From: Gelidibacter pelagius
GTDB lineage: Bacteria; Bacteroidota; Bacteroidia; Flavobacteriales; Flavobacteriaceae
NCBI RefSeq assembly: GCF_017581925.1
Contig: NZ_JAGEVG010000003.1
Location: 221,253-285,252 of the forward strand
Length of the DNA: 64,000 bases
Direction of reading: 5' to 3'
Position 1 is the first letter of the stretch, and each line of letters begins with the position of its first letter. The translations under genes were made by a program, and so were the position numbers. Below, in pieces: positions 20,908 through 29,202 of the stretch. The notes under the pieces are model-generated. The model saw only the letters and a list, made by a program, of their open reading frames with translations, was not told the origin of the DNA and made no database searches.

Positions 20908-21039
20908 AAAACGGACAGTTCAATTTGTAATTACTATAATAAACTTGTCTACCGCTTTACCATCATCAACGGAAAGTTTCAAAAAACTACGATTGGAAGC
21001 CAGGGAGCTTATGACTATTTTTACTCCAATTGCAAGTAA
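20908..21039 (+). pseudogene. Possible C-terminal gene remnant (43 codons)
   Basis: The 20797-21213 gap contains no full gene, but this frame reads like a protein tail rich in aromatic residues (it includes VYRFTIINGKFQK and ends YDYFYSNCK) directly after an in-frame TGA and with no start codon. It could be the end of a decayed gene or chance. The rest of the gap is AT-rich, with two related words, TTAACTTTAAGTACGTCAA and TTAACTTTAGACACTTCAA, near 21119 and 21170. Confidence 0.25.
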
Positions 21040-21213
21040 GTTATAAGCCAGATACTAAATAAAATTTGATACTTTTACATTCTAATTAAATTTCACCATA
21101 AAGCATATCAAATGCGTTTAACTTTAAGTACGTCAATTGTTTATAATTTTAGGCATTTTAAATGTTTTTAACTTTAGACACTTCAAATACTCCTAACTAT
21201 TAACTTGAAAAAC

Positions 21214-21441
21214 ATGGAACTACCAAAATTCATTCTCGGCGACAACACAGATTATCCCGATGCCATATATATTATTCATACTGAATTTCCGCGATTCATT
21301 TTAAATTTGGAAGATGATGAGGTGGAGTGGATGGAAGAGTTTGACGAGCATGACGAAAAGGAAATTTCTTCAGAAACTGAGAATTTGATTCAGATGGCTA
21401 CGGACTTTTACGATCGTGAAATTGAAAGATACAATGCCTAA
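21214..21441 (+). CDS. Small acidic cytoplasmic protein, family unknown to me
   Basis: A 75-residue protein when started at the ATG at 21214; a TTG three codons upstream is possible but less likely. It is very acidic (about a third Asp/Glu), with an N-terminal beta-like part (FILGDNTDYPDAIYIIHTEFPRF, shown here only as a description of residues 5-27) and an amphipathic C-terminal helix. No signal or membrane segment is present. Its stop codon overlaps the start of the PAP2 gene (TAATG), so the pair is translationally coupled. The function is unknown; coupling suggests a link to the phosphatase or simply shared expression. Confidence 0.8.
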   Translation: MELPKFILGDNTDYPDAIYIIHTEFPRFILNLEDDEVEWMEEFDEHDEKEISSETENLIQMATDFYDREIERYNA

Positions 21442-22034
21442 TGATTGATCAAATTCTACAATTAGATACCGATGTTTTTATCTATTTAAACAGTCTTGGG
21501 ACCAAAACCTGGGATCCGTTTTGGATGGCTTATACTTCTAAATTCAATTGGATTCCACTTTATGCCTTGTTGCTGTATTTGATGTTTAGACAAATGCGAT
21601 TAAAGGCAGTATTAATTACACTTTTGGCTGTCGCTTTAATGATCCTGGTTACGGATCAAGTGACCAATCTTTTCAAAAACGGATTTCACAGATTGAGACC
21701 TTGCCATTTGGCCGAGTTGATTGACGGGATGCGACTCGTGAAATCGAGTTGTGGAGGTCAATACGGGTTCTTTTCTGGGCATGCTTCCAATACCATGGCA
21801 GCAGCAATATTTATTGGCCTAACCTTAAAAAAACGATTCAAATATCTTATTTATCTTCTGATTGTGTGGGCGATTTTAATGGGATACAGTCGTATCTACA
21901 TTGGAGTTCATTATCCTTTAGACGTGTTATTGGGAATGTTGTTTGGCGTTTTGACTGGAGCCTTGTTTTATAAGCTTAATGTCTATGCAATAACTAAATT
22001 TAAGGCCGACAAAAAGAATCAGAAAATAACGTGA
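21441..22034 (+). CDS. PAP2 family membrane lipid phosphatase
   Basis: This is an integral-membrane acid phosphatase of 197 residues with five or six helices. All three active-site motifs are intact: KNGFHRLRP (79-87), SGHASN (112-117) and SRIYIGVH (150-157), the histidines being the nucleophile and acid/base. Such enzymes dephosphorylate phosphatidic acid, phosphatidylglycerol phosphate or undecaprenyl pyrophosphate; the substrate cannot be chosen here. The gene is coupled to the small acidic protein upstream and its last 16 bp overlap the convergent lipid kinase gene. Confidence 0.93.
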   Translation: MIDQILQLDTDVFIYLNSLGTKTWDPFWMAYTSKFNWIPLYALLLYLMFRQMRLKAVLITLLAVALMILVTDQVTNLFKNGFHRLRPCHLAELIDGMRLVKSSCGGQYGFFSGHASNTMAAAIFIGLTLKKRFKYLIYLLIVWAILMGYSRIYIGVHYPLDVLLGMLFGVLTGALFYKLNVYAITKFKADKKNQKIT

Positions 22035-22900
22035 AGTGATTTTTCCAGTAGAGAGATGTTGATCGCTTCGCTATCGATAGTGAAAAATTCACCATCAATT
22101 TGACTTTCATAAACGCTATGATTGGCTTGATATATTTTGATTGTCTTAGATTGATAACTCTTGGCTTCCTTTATTAAATGAGGTTTTTTAAGCAGGATCA
22201 AAAATCCGAAGTATAAGGATTTTAGCTTAGATATTTTTGAAACAATAAGAACATCCAATAAGCCATCCTGCAAAGATGCCATGGGGGTCAAACTGATCTT
22301 ATAGCCCATTTCATTGGAGTTGGAAATAAATACTAAAAACGGATAGGTTTGGATTGTTTGTCCGTTAACTTCAACTCTGATTTTATTCTTATATTTTATA
22401 CTCCATAGTGCTTTGAGAGAAGATTTTAAATAGCTAATTAATTTTCGCTCGTTCGAATTTTCATAGTGCCTAATGACTTGTGCATCAATGCCGATGCCCG
22501 TATTGCTGAAAAAATAATGTTCATTGACACAACCAACATCAATTTTCTTTACAGATGCTGTTTTGATAAGAGCGATGGCACGTTCAATATTTTTTGGGAT
22601 CTTTAAATTGGAAGCCAAGCCGTTTCCTGAGCCCAACGGAATAATGCCCAAAGCGATTTTGGTATTGACCAAACATGAGGCTACTTCGTTAATCGTACCG
22701 TCACCACCACAGGCTACAATAATATGTGCACCTTCGGCAATGGACGATTTGGTTAAAATTTTGGCGTGCTTTTTATAATCAGATTTTTTTATAATGACCA
22801 CATAATTTTCCTCATCAAAAAATTTCTTTAAAAATTTCTGATGGATTGGCTGGTTTCCGGAACCAGATACGGGATTCACTATAAAATGTATATGTTTCAA
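22019..22900 (-). CDS. Diacylglycerol/sphingosine-type lipid kinase (YegS/DgkB family)
   Basis: This is a soluble or membrane-associated kinase that phosphorylates a lipid hydroxyl such as that of diacylglycerol. The 293 residues start with the NPVSGSGN nucleotide-binding segment (9-16), the core GGDGTINEV is at 65-73 and PLGSGNGLA at 88-96. The C-terminal beta-sandwich domain contains the DGLLDV and QIDGEFF segments typical of the family. Its 3-prime end overlaps that of the PAP2 gene, which catalyses the opposite type of reaction. Kinase family is secure; lipid specificity is not. Confidence 0.92.
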   Translation of the reverse strand: MKHIHFIVNPVSGSGNQPIHQKFLKKFFDEENYVVIIKKSDYKKHAKILTKSSIAEGAHIIVACGGDGTINEVASCLVNTKIALGIIPLGSGNGLASNLKIPKNIERAIALIKTASVKKIDVGCVNEHYFFSNTGIGIDAQVIRHYENSNERKLISYLKSSLKALWSIKYKNKIRVEVNGQTIQTYPFLVFISNSNEMGYKISLTPMASLQDGLLDVLIVSKISKLKSLYFGFLILLKKPHLIKEAKSYQSKTIKIYQANHSVYESQIDGEFFTIDSEAINISLLEKSLHVIF

Positions 22901-23219
22901 ATAAGATTCCTTTTATTCCCACCTATGGGTTTTACTAGCCCAAGCCTCATAATTATTTAGTTACTGATAAACCTATTTTGCAACCGGAAATGTAGAACTA
23001 TGAGATTGCGCGCAAAAGTCGGAAAAGTGGTTGAAAGATCTCAGTTTATCGATATAATTTATCAAATATTTAGCGAATTGAAATTTTAAATCATTTCATA
23101 TAAATAATAACAAATAGATGTGAGACTATAAGTTTATAGGTTTTGTAATCAGATCCTTATGAGATAGAGTGAGAATATATCTGAGTTTACATTATTAATA
23201 TGTATTGTCCTATCCATAG
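22901..23219. repeat. Gap with copy 2 of the 20-bp palindrome
   Basis: TTCCCACCTATGGGTTTTA lies at 22916-22934, just upstream of the lipid kinase. The remainder (22935-23219) is AT-rich and shows no gene, hairpin or repeat that I can identify. Confidence 0.6.
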
Positions 23220-24581
23220 TTATACAAACGCACTATATCCAGTTATGGCTCTTCCCACAATTAACGTGTTGATCTCCTTGGTACCTTCATAAGAATAAAT
23301 GGCTTCAGCATCGGCAACAAACCGTGCCACATTGTACTCCAATAAGATACCGTTGCCGCCCATGACCTCGCGCGCCTGGCTGACCACATCTCGTATCCTT
23401 AAAGAGCAAAACACCTTTGCTAAGGAGGCGTGTTCATCGGTTAGAAGACCTTGATCCTGCAATTCAGAAAGTCTATAGACCATGGTTTTCATCGCCGTTA
23501 GATTGGATAACATTTCCACCAAGTGATTTTGTATCAATTGGAATGAAGCAATTGGTTTTCCAAACTGTTCGCGTTTTTTGGTGTATTTGAGTGCATTTTC
23601 ATAAGCTCCCCTTGCGCAACCTACGGCTTGCCACGCGACACCCGCTCTGGTCATCCGCAATACTTTGGCCGTATCTCTGAACGAATTGGCGTTTTGGAGT
23701 CGGTCTTTTTCAGCAATTCTACACTCCTTTAGTGTGATGATAGCATTCTGTACGGTTCTTAATGCCATTTTATCTTCTATTTTTTCGGTGGTGAATCCGG
23801 GGGTACCCTTTCTAACCAAAAATCCTTTGACCTTGTTGCTGGTTTCGTCTCTTGCCCATATAATCGTCACATCAGCAAAAGTGGCGTTCCCAATCCATTT
23901 TTTTTGACCATTCAAAATCCATTCGTCGCCTTCAAGTTTACAGGTGGTCTCCATCCCGCCCGCTACGGCACTTCCAACATTGGGTTCGGTCAGACCAAAG
24001 GCGCCTATCAATTCCATTTTTTGCATTCTTGGTAGCCATTCTTCTTTTTGTTCTTCACTTCCGCAGAGATAAATCGAACCCATGGCAAGTCCGCTGTGAA
24101 CACCAAAAAAAGTGGAGATAGAGACATCCACCCGTGCCAATTCTTCGGCGATGATGCCTTCCATAATAAAAGGAAGATCAGGGCAGCCATAACCCTTATA
24201 GGCGACACCACAAATGTTTAGGGCAGCTAATTTTGGGATGATTTCCATAGGGAATTTGGCTTTTTTCCAATAGTCATTGGCAATAGGCTCTACTTCATCC
24301 TGCATAAAATTGCGGACTTTCATTTGAATGGCACGTTGTTCTTGTGTCAATTTTAAATCGAGATCGTAAAAGTCACCATCAATAGGAGGAAGCTGATGCT
24401 GTCCCTTTTTGCTTTTTTCAGTGAGCATTTTCATGAGCCCGTCGAGCTGATTATCATCGAGTTCTCCAACAGTTTTCATGATTTTAGGTAAATCTATCTT
24501 CTCTGAAATTCTACCAAGATCTTCAAAGTCAACTTCTTTCATCAGATTGATGATGGACTTAATTTTAGTGAATAATGTCAT
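23220..24581 (-). CDS. Acyl-CoA dehydrogenase (glutaryl-CoA dehydrogenase-like)
   Basis: This FAD enzyme oxidises acyl-CoA thioesters. The 453 residues have an N-terminal extension of about 70 residues before the usual alpha-helical domain (LTQEQRAIQMKVRNFM). Then come the FAD-binding middle domain (FGLTEPNVGS and WILNGQKKWIGNA) and the C-terminal helical domain. The catalytic glutamate sits in SYEGTKEIN near the end, the position used by glutaryl-CoA and short-chain dehydrogenases, and the FAD contact GGNGI precedes it. An internal Met at residue 14 is an alternative start. The gene stands alone. Glutaryl-CoA is a plausible substrate but is not established. Confidence 0.9.
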   Translation of the reverse strand: MTLFTKIKSIINLMKEVDFEDLGRISEKIDLPKIMKTVGELDDNQLDGLMKMLTEKSKKGQHQLPPIDGDFYDLDLKLTQEQRAIQMKVRNFMQDEVEPIANDYWKKAKFPMEIIPKLAALNICGVAYKGYGCPDLPFIMEGIIAEELARVDVSISTFFGVHSGLAMGSIYLCGSEEQKEEWLPRMQKMELIGAFGLTEPNVGSAVAGGMETTCKLEGDEWILNGQKKWIGNATFADVTIIWARDETSNKVKGFLVRKGTPGFTTEKIEDKMALRTVQNAIITLKECRIAEKDRLQNANSFRDTAKVLRMTRAGVAWQAVGCARGAYENALKYTKKREQFGKPIASFQLIQNHLVEMLSNLTAMKTMVYRLSELQDQGLLTDEHASLAKVFCSLRIRDVVSQAREVMGGNGILLEYNVARFVADAEAIYSYEGTKEINTLIVGRAITGYSAFV

Positions 24582-25189
24582 AGAGCGCTTCGGATTTAAA
24601 ATTAGTTGTTGAAAAGTTAGTGATTTCCATTAGAAAAAAATACGAGTCTATGGAGATTTATATAGAATTTAACGTTGAAGGTTGAATCCCGATGGGTATC
24701 GGGAGAAGTCGAACATGAAATTGAAGTTGAAATTGAATCCCGAGGATTGTTGGGAGATGTTTTCCGTCATTTATTGTTAAAGTTTCCCGCGGATTTCGCA
24801 GATTTCCGCAGAAGCTAGTGAAGAAGAATGAGCTGATTTCATTGCTTAGGTTTGTTCTAATCTCTTCCCCAATCCTGAAAAGCTATTACTGCCAACTTCT
24901 GGCTATATTGCTAGGTCTTAGTCGAAATTTTCAAATGTTTACTTCATGAGGAAGTTGACCTGAATTGGTTCTCAGGTTTCACGGATGCGCACAAAGTATT
25001 TCATGGAGTGTTTTTGAAAACCATTTCGGGATATTTCTTTTTACACAGATTTCAGGTCGAGAAGACTAAACATCTTCAATCCACTACTACCCACGAACCT
25101 CTACCCACTACACACTAGTAAGTTATTTCGGAGAGTTACACAGATAAAAATAAGTTGCACAGAGAAATCCGTCAAATGTTCTTGGAGAT
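24582..25189. other. Intergenic stretch of degenerate repeat words
   Basis: No gene is visible. At 24660-24760 the 6-bp-period words ATTGAAGTTGAAATTGAATCC and a nearby GGGAGAAGTCGAA occur; the same words recur near 51720 and 53930. At 24788-24815 GCGGATTTCGCAGATTTCCGC is a short direct repeat. At 25091-25118 four heptamers CCACGAA, CCTCTAC, CCACTAC, ACACTAG form the complement of the GTAGTGG array at 51663. Confidence 0.5.
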
Positions 25190-26266
25190 TTACTTTAAAC
25201 CCAGCAAGAGTTCCGCGGCAGCAAATGGTGTCGTTTCACCATTTTCAATGCGTTCCAATTGATGTTTCAATTCTTTTTTAATGGAAGGATTATTGTAAAA
25301 GTCAGTTTTTAGTCGGTCTTCAATGGTTTGGAGCAGCCAGAATTTGTTTTGTTCGTTCCGCGTATAATCAAAAAAATGGTTTTCTTTTACTAAGCTCAAA
25401 TAGTCCTCAATAAGCTGCCATACTTCTGGAATGCCTTCATTTTTAAGCGCACTGGCCAACAAAACTTTGGGTTGCCATCCAGAATCTTTAGGCGGGTAGA
25501 GGTGGAGTGCCCGATTGAATTCAACTTTAGCGGTTTTGGCGTTTTTGAGATTGTCGCCATCTGCCTTGTTGATGACAATAGCATCTGCCATTTCCATGAT
25601 GCCGCGTTTAATGCCCTGCAATTCGTCTCCCGCACCGGCCAATTTCAACAATAAAAAGAAATCGACCATACTGTGGACTGCCGTTTCACTTTGCCCAACG
25701 CCTACGGTTTCGATCAAGATGGTATCGAAGCCAGCGGCTTCACAGAGAATAATAGTTTCCCTACTTTTTCGAGCCACACCGCCAAGCGAAGTACCAGAAG
25801 GTGAGGGTCGGATAAATGCGTTATCGTCCTTGACCAAATCTTCCATTCGGGTTTTATCGCCCAGAATAGAGCCTCGGCTCAAAGTGCTACTCGGATCTAC
25901 GGCCAATACGGCAATGTGCTTTCCTTTAGAAGTCAAATATGTACCAAAAGTTTCAATGAAAGTGCTTTTTCCAACCCCCGGAACACCTGTAATGCCAATC
26001 CGGATTGATGAATTGGCATAAGGCAGACATTGCTGTATGATTTCGTTGGCTTTTTTTAAATGCTGGGGATTGGTGCTTTCCACCAAAGTTATAGCCCTAC
26101 TGAGCGCAGTACGATTTTGGGCTAATATACCTTTGACCAGTTCAGCTACAGAAGGTTGTTTTTGACGTTTGTTCTTAATGGCAGCGATAGCACTTATGTT
26201 GGTCGTTTCAGGTTCAGAAACACCTTCATTTTCTTGTAGTGCTGAAGTTTTACCTTTTTCGCTCAA
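25190..26266 (-). CDS. meaB: Methylmalonyl-CoA mutase-associated GTPase MeaB
   Basis: MeaB is a G3E GTPase chaperone that gates delivery of adenosylcobalamin to methylmalonyl-CoA mutase and protects the enzyme from inactivation. The 358 residues show Walker A GVPGVGKS at 94-101, a Mg-binding AVDPSS segment near 125, and the base-recognition NKADGDN near 238. The mutase genes themselves are not in the window, but a cobalamin adenosyltransferase gene is (50956-51531). The DUF2911 gene begins 17 bp upstream on the same strand, so the two probably share a transcript. Confidence 0.95.
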   Translation of the reverse strand: MSEKGKTSALQENEGVSEPETTNISAIAAIKNKRQKQPSVAELVKGILAQNRTALSRAITLVESTNPQHLKKANEIIQQCLPYANSSIRIGITGVPGVGKSTFIETFGTYLTSKGKHIAVLAVDPSSTLSRGSILGDKTRMEDLVKDDNAFIRPSPSGTSLGGVARKSRETIILCEAAGFDTILIETVGVGQSETAVHSMVDFFLLLKLAGAGDELQGIKRGIMEMADAIVINKADGDNLKNAKTAKVEFNRALHLYPPKDSGWQPKVLLASALKNEGIPEVWQLIEDYLSLVKENHFFDYTRNEQNKFWLLQTIEDRLKTDFYNNPSIKKELKHQLERIENGETTPFAAAELLLGLK

Positions 26267-26283
26267 AATATTTAAGATTTAGC

Positions 26284-26859
26284 CTATTGTGGTTGGTCGT
26301 TGCTGATTTCCAAAGGGACTTCTATTTTGGTTTGGTCCCATGCCATGGTCATTTTTAAAACATCTACGGTATTGTCAAAAGCGATGGTGAACTGTTCTAC
26401 GGTACTGTCAATATCTATGACAGGTACATCAATTTCCAAAAGATCGTATTTTGGTTCGCGCATTGGTCGCATTTGGTCGTCAACACCCCACGGATATTGC
26501 TTAGTATTAAAATAAACTTTCCAAAGGCTGTCGTTAGGTACAGTCCAAAGCGTATAAATACCCTTAGGTACAGAAATCCCATCAATAATTAGAGTTTTAT
26601 TGGTCGTAAATGTGGTTGCCTCGTTAGCTCCTGTACGCCACACTTTGTTATAAGGTACCAAAGCACCAAATACCTCTCGCCCTTTTTTATAAGGTCTGTT
26701 ATAGAGTACTTCCAATTTGGTGTCATTTAATTCAAACTTTACGACATCTTTTGGACTTACTCGTTTCGAGAAAATATCTTCAACAAAATAGGAATATAAA
26801 AATAAGCCAGCTGCCACGAAGGCAAGGATAATTAAAAGGCGTTTTAAAAACGTATTCAT
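26284..26859 (-). CDS. DUF2911 protein with N-terminal membrane anchor
   Basis: The 191-residue protein has one hydrophobic N-terminal helix (residues 7-25), then a beta-rich domain typical of DUF2911 with phrases such as LEVLYNRPYKKGREVFGALV, TTFTTNKTLIIDG and GIYTLWTVP (each shorter than the full conserved block). The function of the family is unknown. The domain would lie outside the inner membrane. It is the first gene of a probable two-gene unit with meaB, although no functional link is obvious. Confidence 0.85.
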   Translation of the reverse strand: MNTFLKRLLIILAFVAAGLFLYSYFVEDIFSKRVSPKDVVKFELNDTKLEVLYNRPYKKGREVFGALVPYNKVWRTGANEATTFTTNKTLIIDGISVPKGIYTLWTVPNDSLWKVYFNTKQYPWGVDDQMRPMREPKYDLLEIDVPVIDIDSTVEQFTIAFDNTVDVLKMTMAWDQTKIEVPLEISNDQPQ

Positions 26860-27180
26860 AAATAATGGATCATAAATTTGAAACTTGGGTTAAATATAAT
26901 TATAAAAGATTGCTCCTTAAAGCACTTAACGTTGTTTTATGGAAAGTTGGTATTCTTTTTTGAAAAGAATGCTTAAATCAGCCCCAGCTCGTACTCTTAA
27001 AGGTGTTTTGGAGAGAATCATCAAAACCCAAAGGGAGTTTTAAATGTCGCAGTTAAAGAAACAAAAATGTCTAAAATGACCGATTTGAAATGCTTAATTC
27101 TGTCATTTGATGGTGTTGATTAGGTTTTAATTATAGTCTTCAACATAGTATGCTTATGGGACCAGCTTAAATTCAGTATT
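26860..27180. other. Intergenic region upstream of the DUF2911 gene
   Basis: AT-rich. I see no gene, repeat or clear promoter; only the terminator at 27181-27227 at its right edge is identifiable. Confidence 0.5.
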
Positions 27181-27227
27181 AAAAAAAACTGCTCGAAAGC
27201 AGCTTTGATTAGCTTTTCCGAGCAGTT
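27181..27227 (-). terminator. Terminator of the DUF4382 lipoprotein gene
   Basis: On the minus strand AACTGCTCG (27219-27227 on plus as CGAGCAGTT) pairs with CGAGCAGTT (27187-27195 on plus as AACTGCTCG) and is followed by a run of eight T. It begins about 30 bp after the stop codon. Confidence 0.85.
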
Positions 27228-27255
27228 ATTATAATAAATAGGTGATTATTGATTC

Positions 27256-27954
27256 TTAATCATCCAACAAATCAATGTGTGCCTTGAAAGCTTCTTTAAT
27301 TGCATCTGCCAAATCATTGTTACCGTCCAGATCTTCTGGACTAATTGTAATCACCCCATCACCATCACCATCAGTGGCGGTAGAAAGATCTACCATGCCT
27401 AATACGGCGTTGAGATCAAAGTTGATGACAACTTCTTTTGTGTCATTGTTGATGATCAGCTTTTGTTCGCTGTCTTCGTAATCAATTTCGATTTCGTCTT
27501 CAAAATCATGCCAGAAAACAAAAGCTTGGCCATTGATTTCTCCGGTCAACTGCATACTTTTACCAAACAGGTCAGAGTTGGGATTTTCACTTTTATCAAA
27601 TTCAAATTCAATTTCTTCGTAGATACCGTTTGGAATTTCGATGTCTACCAACTGAATGCTGTTACCGGATAAAAGATCGATTTCAAAAGGGCCTTTTAGC
27701 TCGATATCATCATCACTATCGTAAAAACCGTCCTGGAGTTCCAGTTCAATTTCTTTGAAATTCACTAAAAACTTCCCAAGATTCACGTTATCAGTACCTC
27801 TATTGGCTACTGGGATATAACTTGCTTTGGCAGCAATTTTTAAATTGCCTTGATTAGGGGCTTTTGTTGCATCATCATCCGATGAACAGGCCGTAAATAC
27901 AGTTGCCAGGGACAGTGCAACAACGCCAAATTTCATTTTTTTAAATACATTCAT
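27256..27954 (-). CDS. DUF4382 lipoprotein
   Basis: The 232-residue lipoprotein has a lipobox (VFTAC, Cys at 23) followed by SSDDD. One DUF4382 domain (about 38-180) contains the pattern NLGKFLVNFKEIELE and a QLVDIEIPNGIYEEIEFEF-type strand, and is followed by an acidic segment DGDGDGV resembling a calcium-binding loop. Proteins of this family are envelope lipoproteins of unknown function. The gene is monocistronic with its own terminator. Confidence 0.85.
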   Translation of the reverse strand: MNVFKKMKFGVVALSLATVFTACSSDDDATKAPNQGNLKIAAKASYIPVANRGTDNVNLGKFLVNFKEIELELQDGFYDSDDDIELKGPFEIDLLSGNSIQLVDIEIPNGIYEEIEFEFDKSENPNSDLFGKSMQLTGEINGQAFVFWHDFEDEIEIDYEDSEQKLIINNDTKEVVINFDLNAVLGMVDLSTATDGDGDGVITISPEDLDGNNDLADAIKEAFKAHIDLLDD

Positions 27955-28192
27955 AGTTTTAAACTTTATAGGTTATACTAAGGTTAACGACTTAAAATGT
28001 AAATATTACTTTACAAATGTTAAATATATCTGAAAATTGTTGGTCACAGTGGCCTCTCTTTTCAATATTACGGGATTTGAGTAGAGAAAAAATCGCAATG
28101 TAAATCGTAGTTTAATGTATGACAGAGTTTTATGATAGAATTATTATTCAATTAAAATGTTATAGGCTAGTAATTTATGTCATATTTACCCG

Positions 28193-28200
28193 TACTTTTG
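28193..28200 (+). promoter_or_regulatory. Candidate -7 box of the J-domain/KTSC gene
   Basis: TACTTTTG matches TAnnTTTG and lies 22 bp before the ATG at 28223. No convincing -33 TTTG was seen. Confidence 0.45.
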
Positions 28201-28222
28201 CGCCCTCAAATAAAATTTTGAA

Positions 28223-28675
28223 ATGAAGCGCATAAATGAATACAAGAAACTCTTTGGAGTGGAAAACGAAGTTGAATTAAAGACTTTAAAAAAGAGTTAC
28301 CGTGATTTAGTGAAAGAATGGCATCCTGATAAATTCCAAAATGGCGATGCTCTGCAGGAAGAGGCTGAAGTACAAAGCCGAAAGATAATCGATGGGTATC
28401 ATTTTCTTGTGAGCATAGCTCCAGAAACCATTGCATCTAATAAAGATAGTTACACAGAAACGATTACCAATTCAGGTATTGCAGATTATACGCACAAAGG
28501 CCTATTGCTGGAAATCACCTTTCAGGATGGTTCTACTTATGAGTATTTTGGCGTGACCAAACAAGTTTACATCAAAATGATCAATAGCGATAAATTAAAT
28601 CGATTTGCGAAACGTAACATTTATGCTAATTACACTTATAGAAAGTCGAAAAGAACTCTTGAGCCTGCTCAATAG
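28223..28675 (+). CDS. J-domain plus KTSC-domain fusion protein
   Basis: The 150-residue cytoplasmic protein joins two domains. Residues 1-65 are a DnaJ-type J-domain with the HPD motif intact (VKEWHPDKFQNGD), so it should stimulate an Hsp70 ATPase. Residues 85-145 form a KTSC domain (GLLLEITFQDGSTYEYFGV and RFAKRNIYANY), a small module otherwise known from the ends of some lysyl-tRNA synthetases and as stand-alone proteins. No zinc-finger or client-binding domains of DnaJ are present. The role of the KTSC part is unknown; tRNA or nucleic-acid binding is only a guess. It has its own promoter and terminator. Confidence 0.88.
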   Translation: MKRINEYKKLFGVENEVELKTLKKSYRDLVKEWHPDKFQNGDALQEEAEVQSRKIIDGYHFLVSIAPETIASNKDSYTETITNSGIADYTHKGLLLEITFQDGSTYEYFGVTKQVYIKMINSDKLNRFAKRNIYANYTYRKSKRTLEPAQ

Positions 28676-28731
28676 GAAGATCGACACATCGTTTCGCGAT
28701 TAAATCCTGCGAAAAATGAAATTGAATTTGC

Positions 28732-28768
28732 AAAAGGGAACACAGTTATTTTAAACGTGTTCCCTTTT
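28732..28768 (+). terminator. Terminator of the J-domain/KTSC gene
   Basis: AAAAGGGAACAC (28732-28743) pairs perfectly with GTGTTCCCTTTT (28757-28768), followed by CTTTTTAT. A sequence relative with the same GGGAACA core sits at 30964-30999. Confidence 0.9.
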
Positions 28769-28780
28769 CTTTTTATGTGA

Positions 28781-28800
28781 CTCCCACCTGTGGGTTTTAA
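28781..28800. repeat. Copy 3 of the 20-bp palindrome
   Basis: CTCCCACCTGTGGGTTTTAA lies directly after the terminator and abuts the composite repeat that begins at 28801. Confidence 0.65.
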
Positions 28801-28910
28801 TTAGTGAAACTCAATTTTTAAAAACTGCGAGCAATACAATAAAAATTGATAGCCATCGGGATAATCCCTCTTTCCAGCGGGATCTTCGGGTTTAGTTTCC
28901 CGAGGCTCTG
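28801..28910. repeat. Composite intergenic repeat, copy A
   Basis: It starts TTAGTGAAACTCAATTTTT, continues with GCAATAC and AAAATTGATAG, then ATCGGGATAATCC, CAGCGGGATCTT and ends CCGA-GCTCTG. The same blocks in the same order occur at 32490-32613 and, more distantly, at 8808-9060. Confidence 0.75.
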
Positions 28911-28943
28911 CCTTGTTATTTTAATTTGAATACCTGTTAAGCG

Positions 28944-28990
28944 CTGCCCGCCCATGCCGGTCGGACGGGCCCCGAGGTTCTTGATTTTAA
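28944..28990. repeat. GC-rich repeat ending in GGTTCTTGATTTTAA, copy A
   Basis: The core GGTCGGAC with flanking GCCCG/CGGGC-type pairing (CTGCCCGCCCATGCCGGTC, then GGACGGGCCCCGAGG) is followed by GGTTCTTGATTTTAA. A second copy is at 50535-50581. The rest of the 28676-29202 gap (28991-29202) shows no feature. Confidence 0.65.
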
Positions 28991-29202
28991 TAAGCAATAA
29001 ACCTTTTCTTTAAAATTTCCCAAAAATAAAACCTCTCTAAATAATGGAAATTGAATTTAACAGTTAGGCTGGAGCTGAACCATTGTTTATAGTTTGGTAA
29101 ACCCCAAAACATACCTATTAAGCCTTGAGACTGAGTGTTTTTGAAGAAATTAAAGTTTTTATTCAGATTGTAAATGCTTATTTTGCATTAAATCTCTCTA
29201 TT

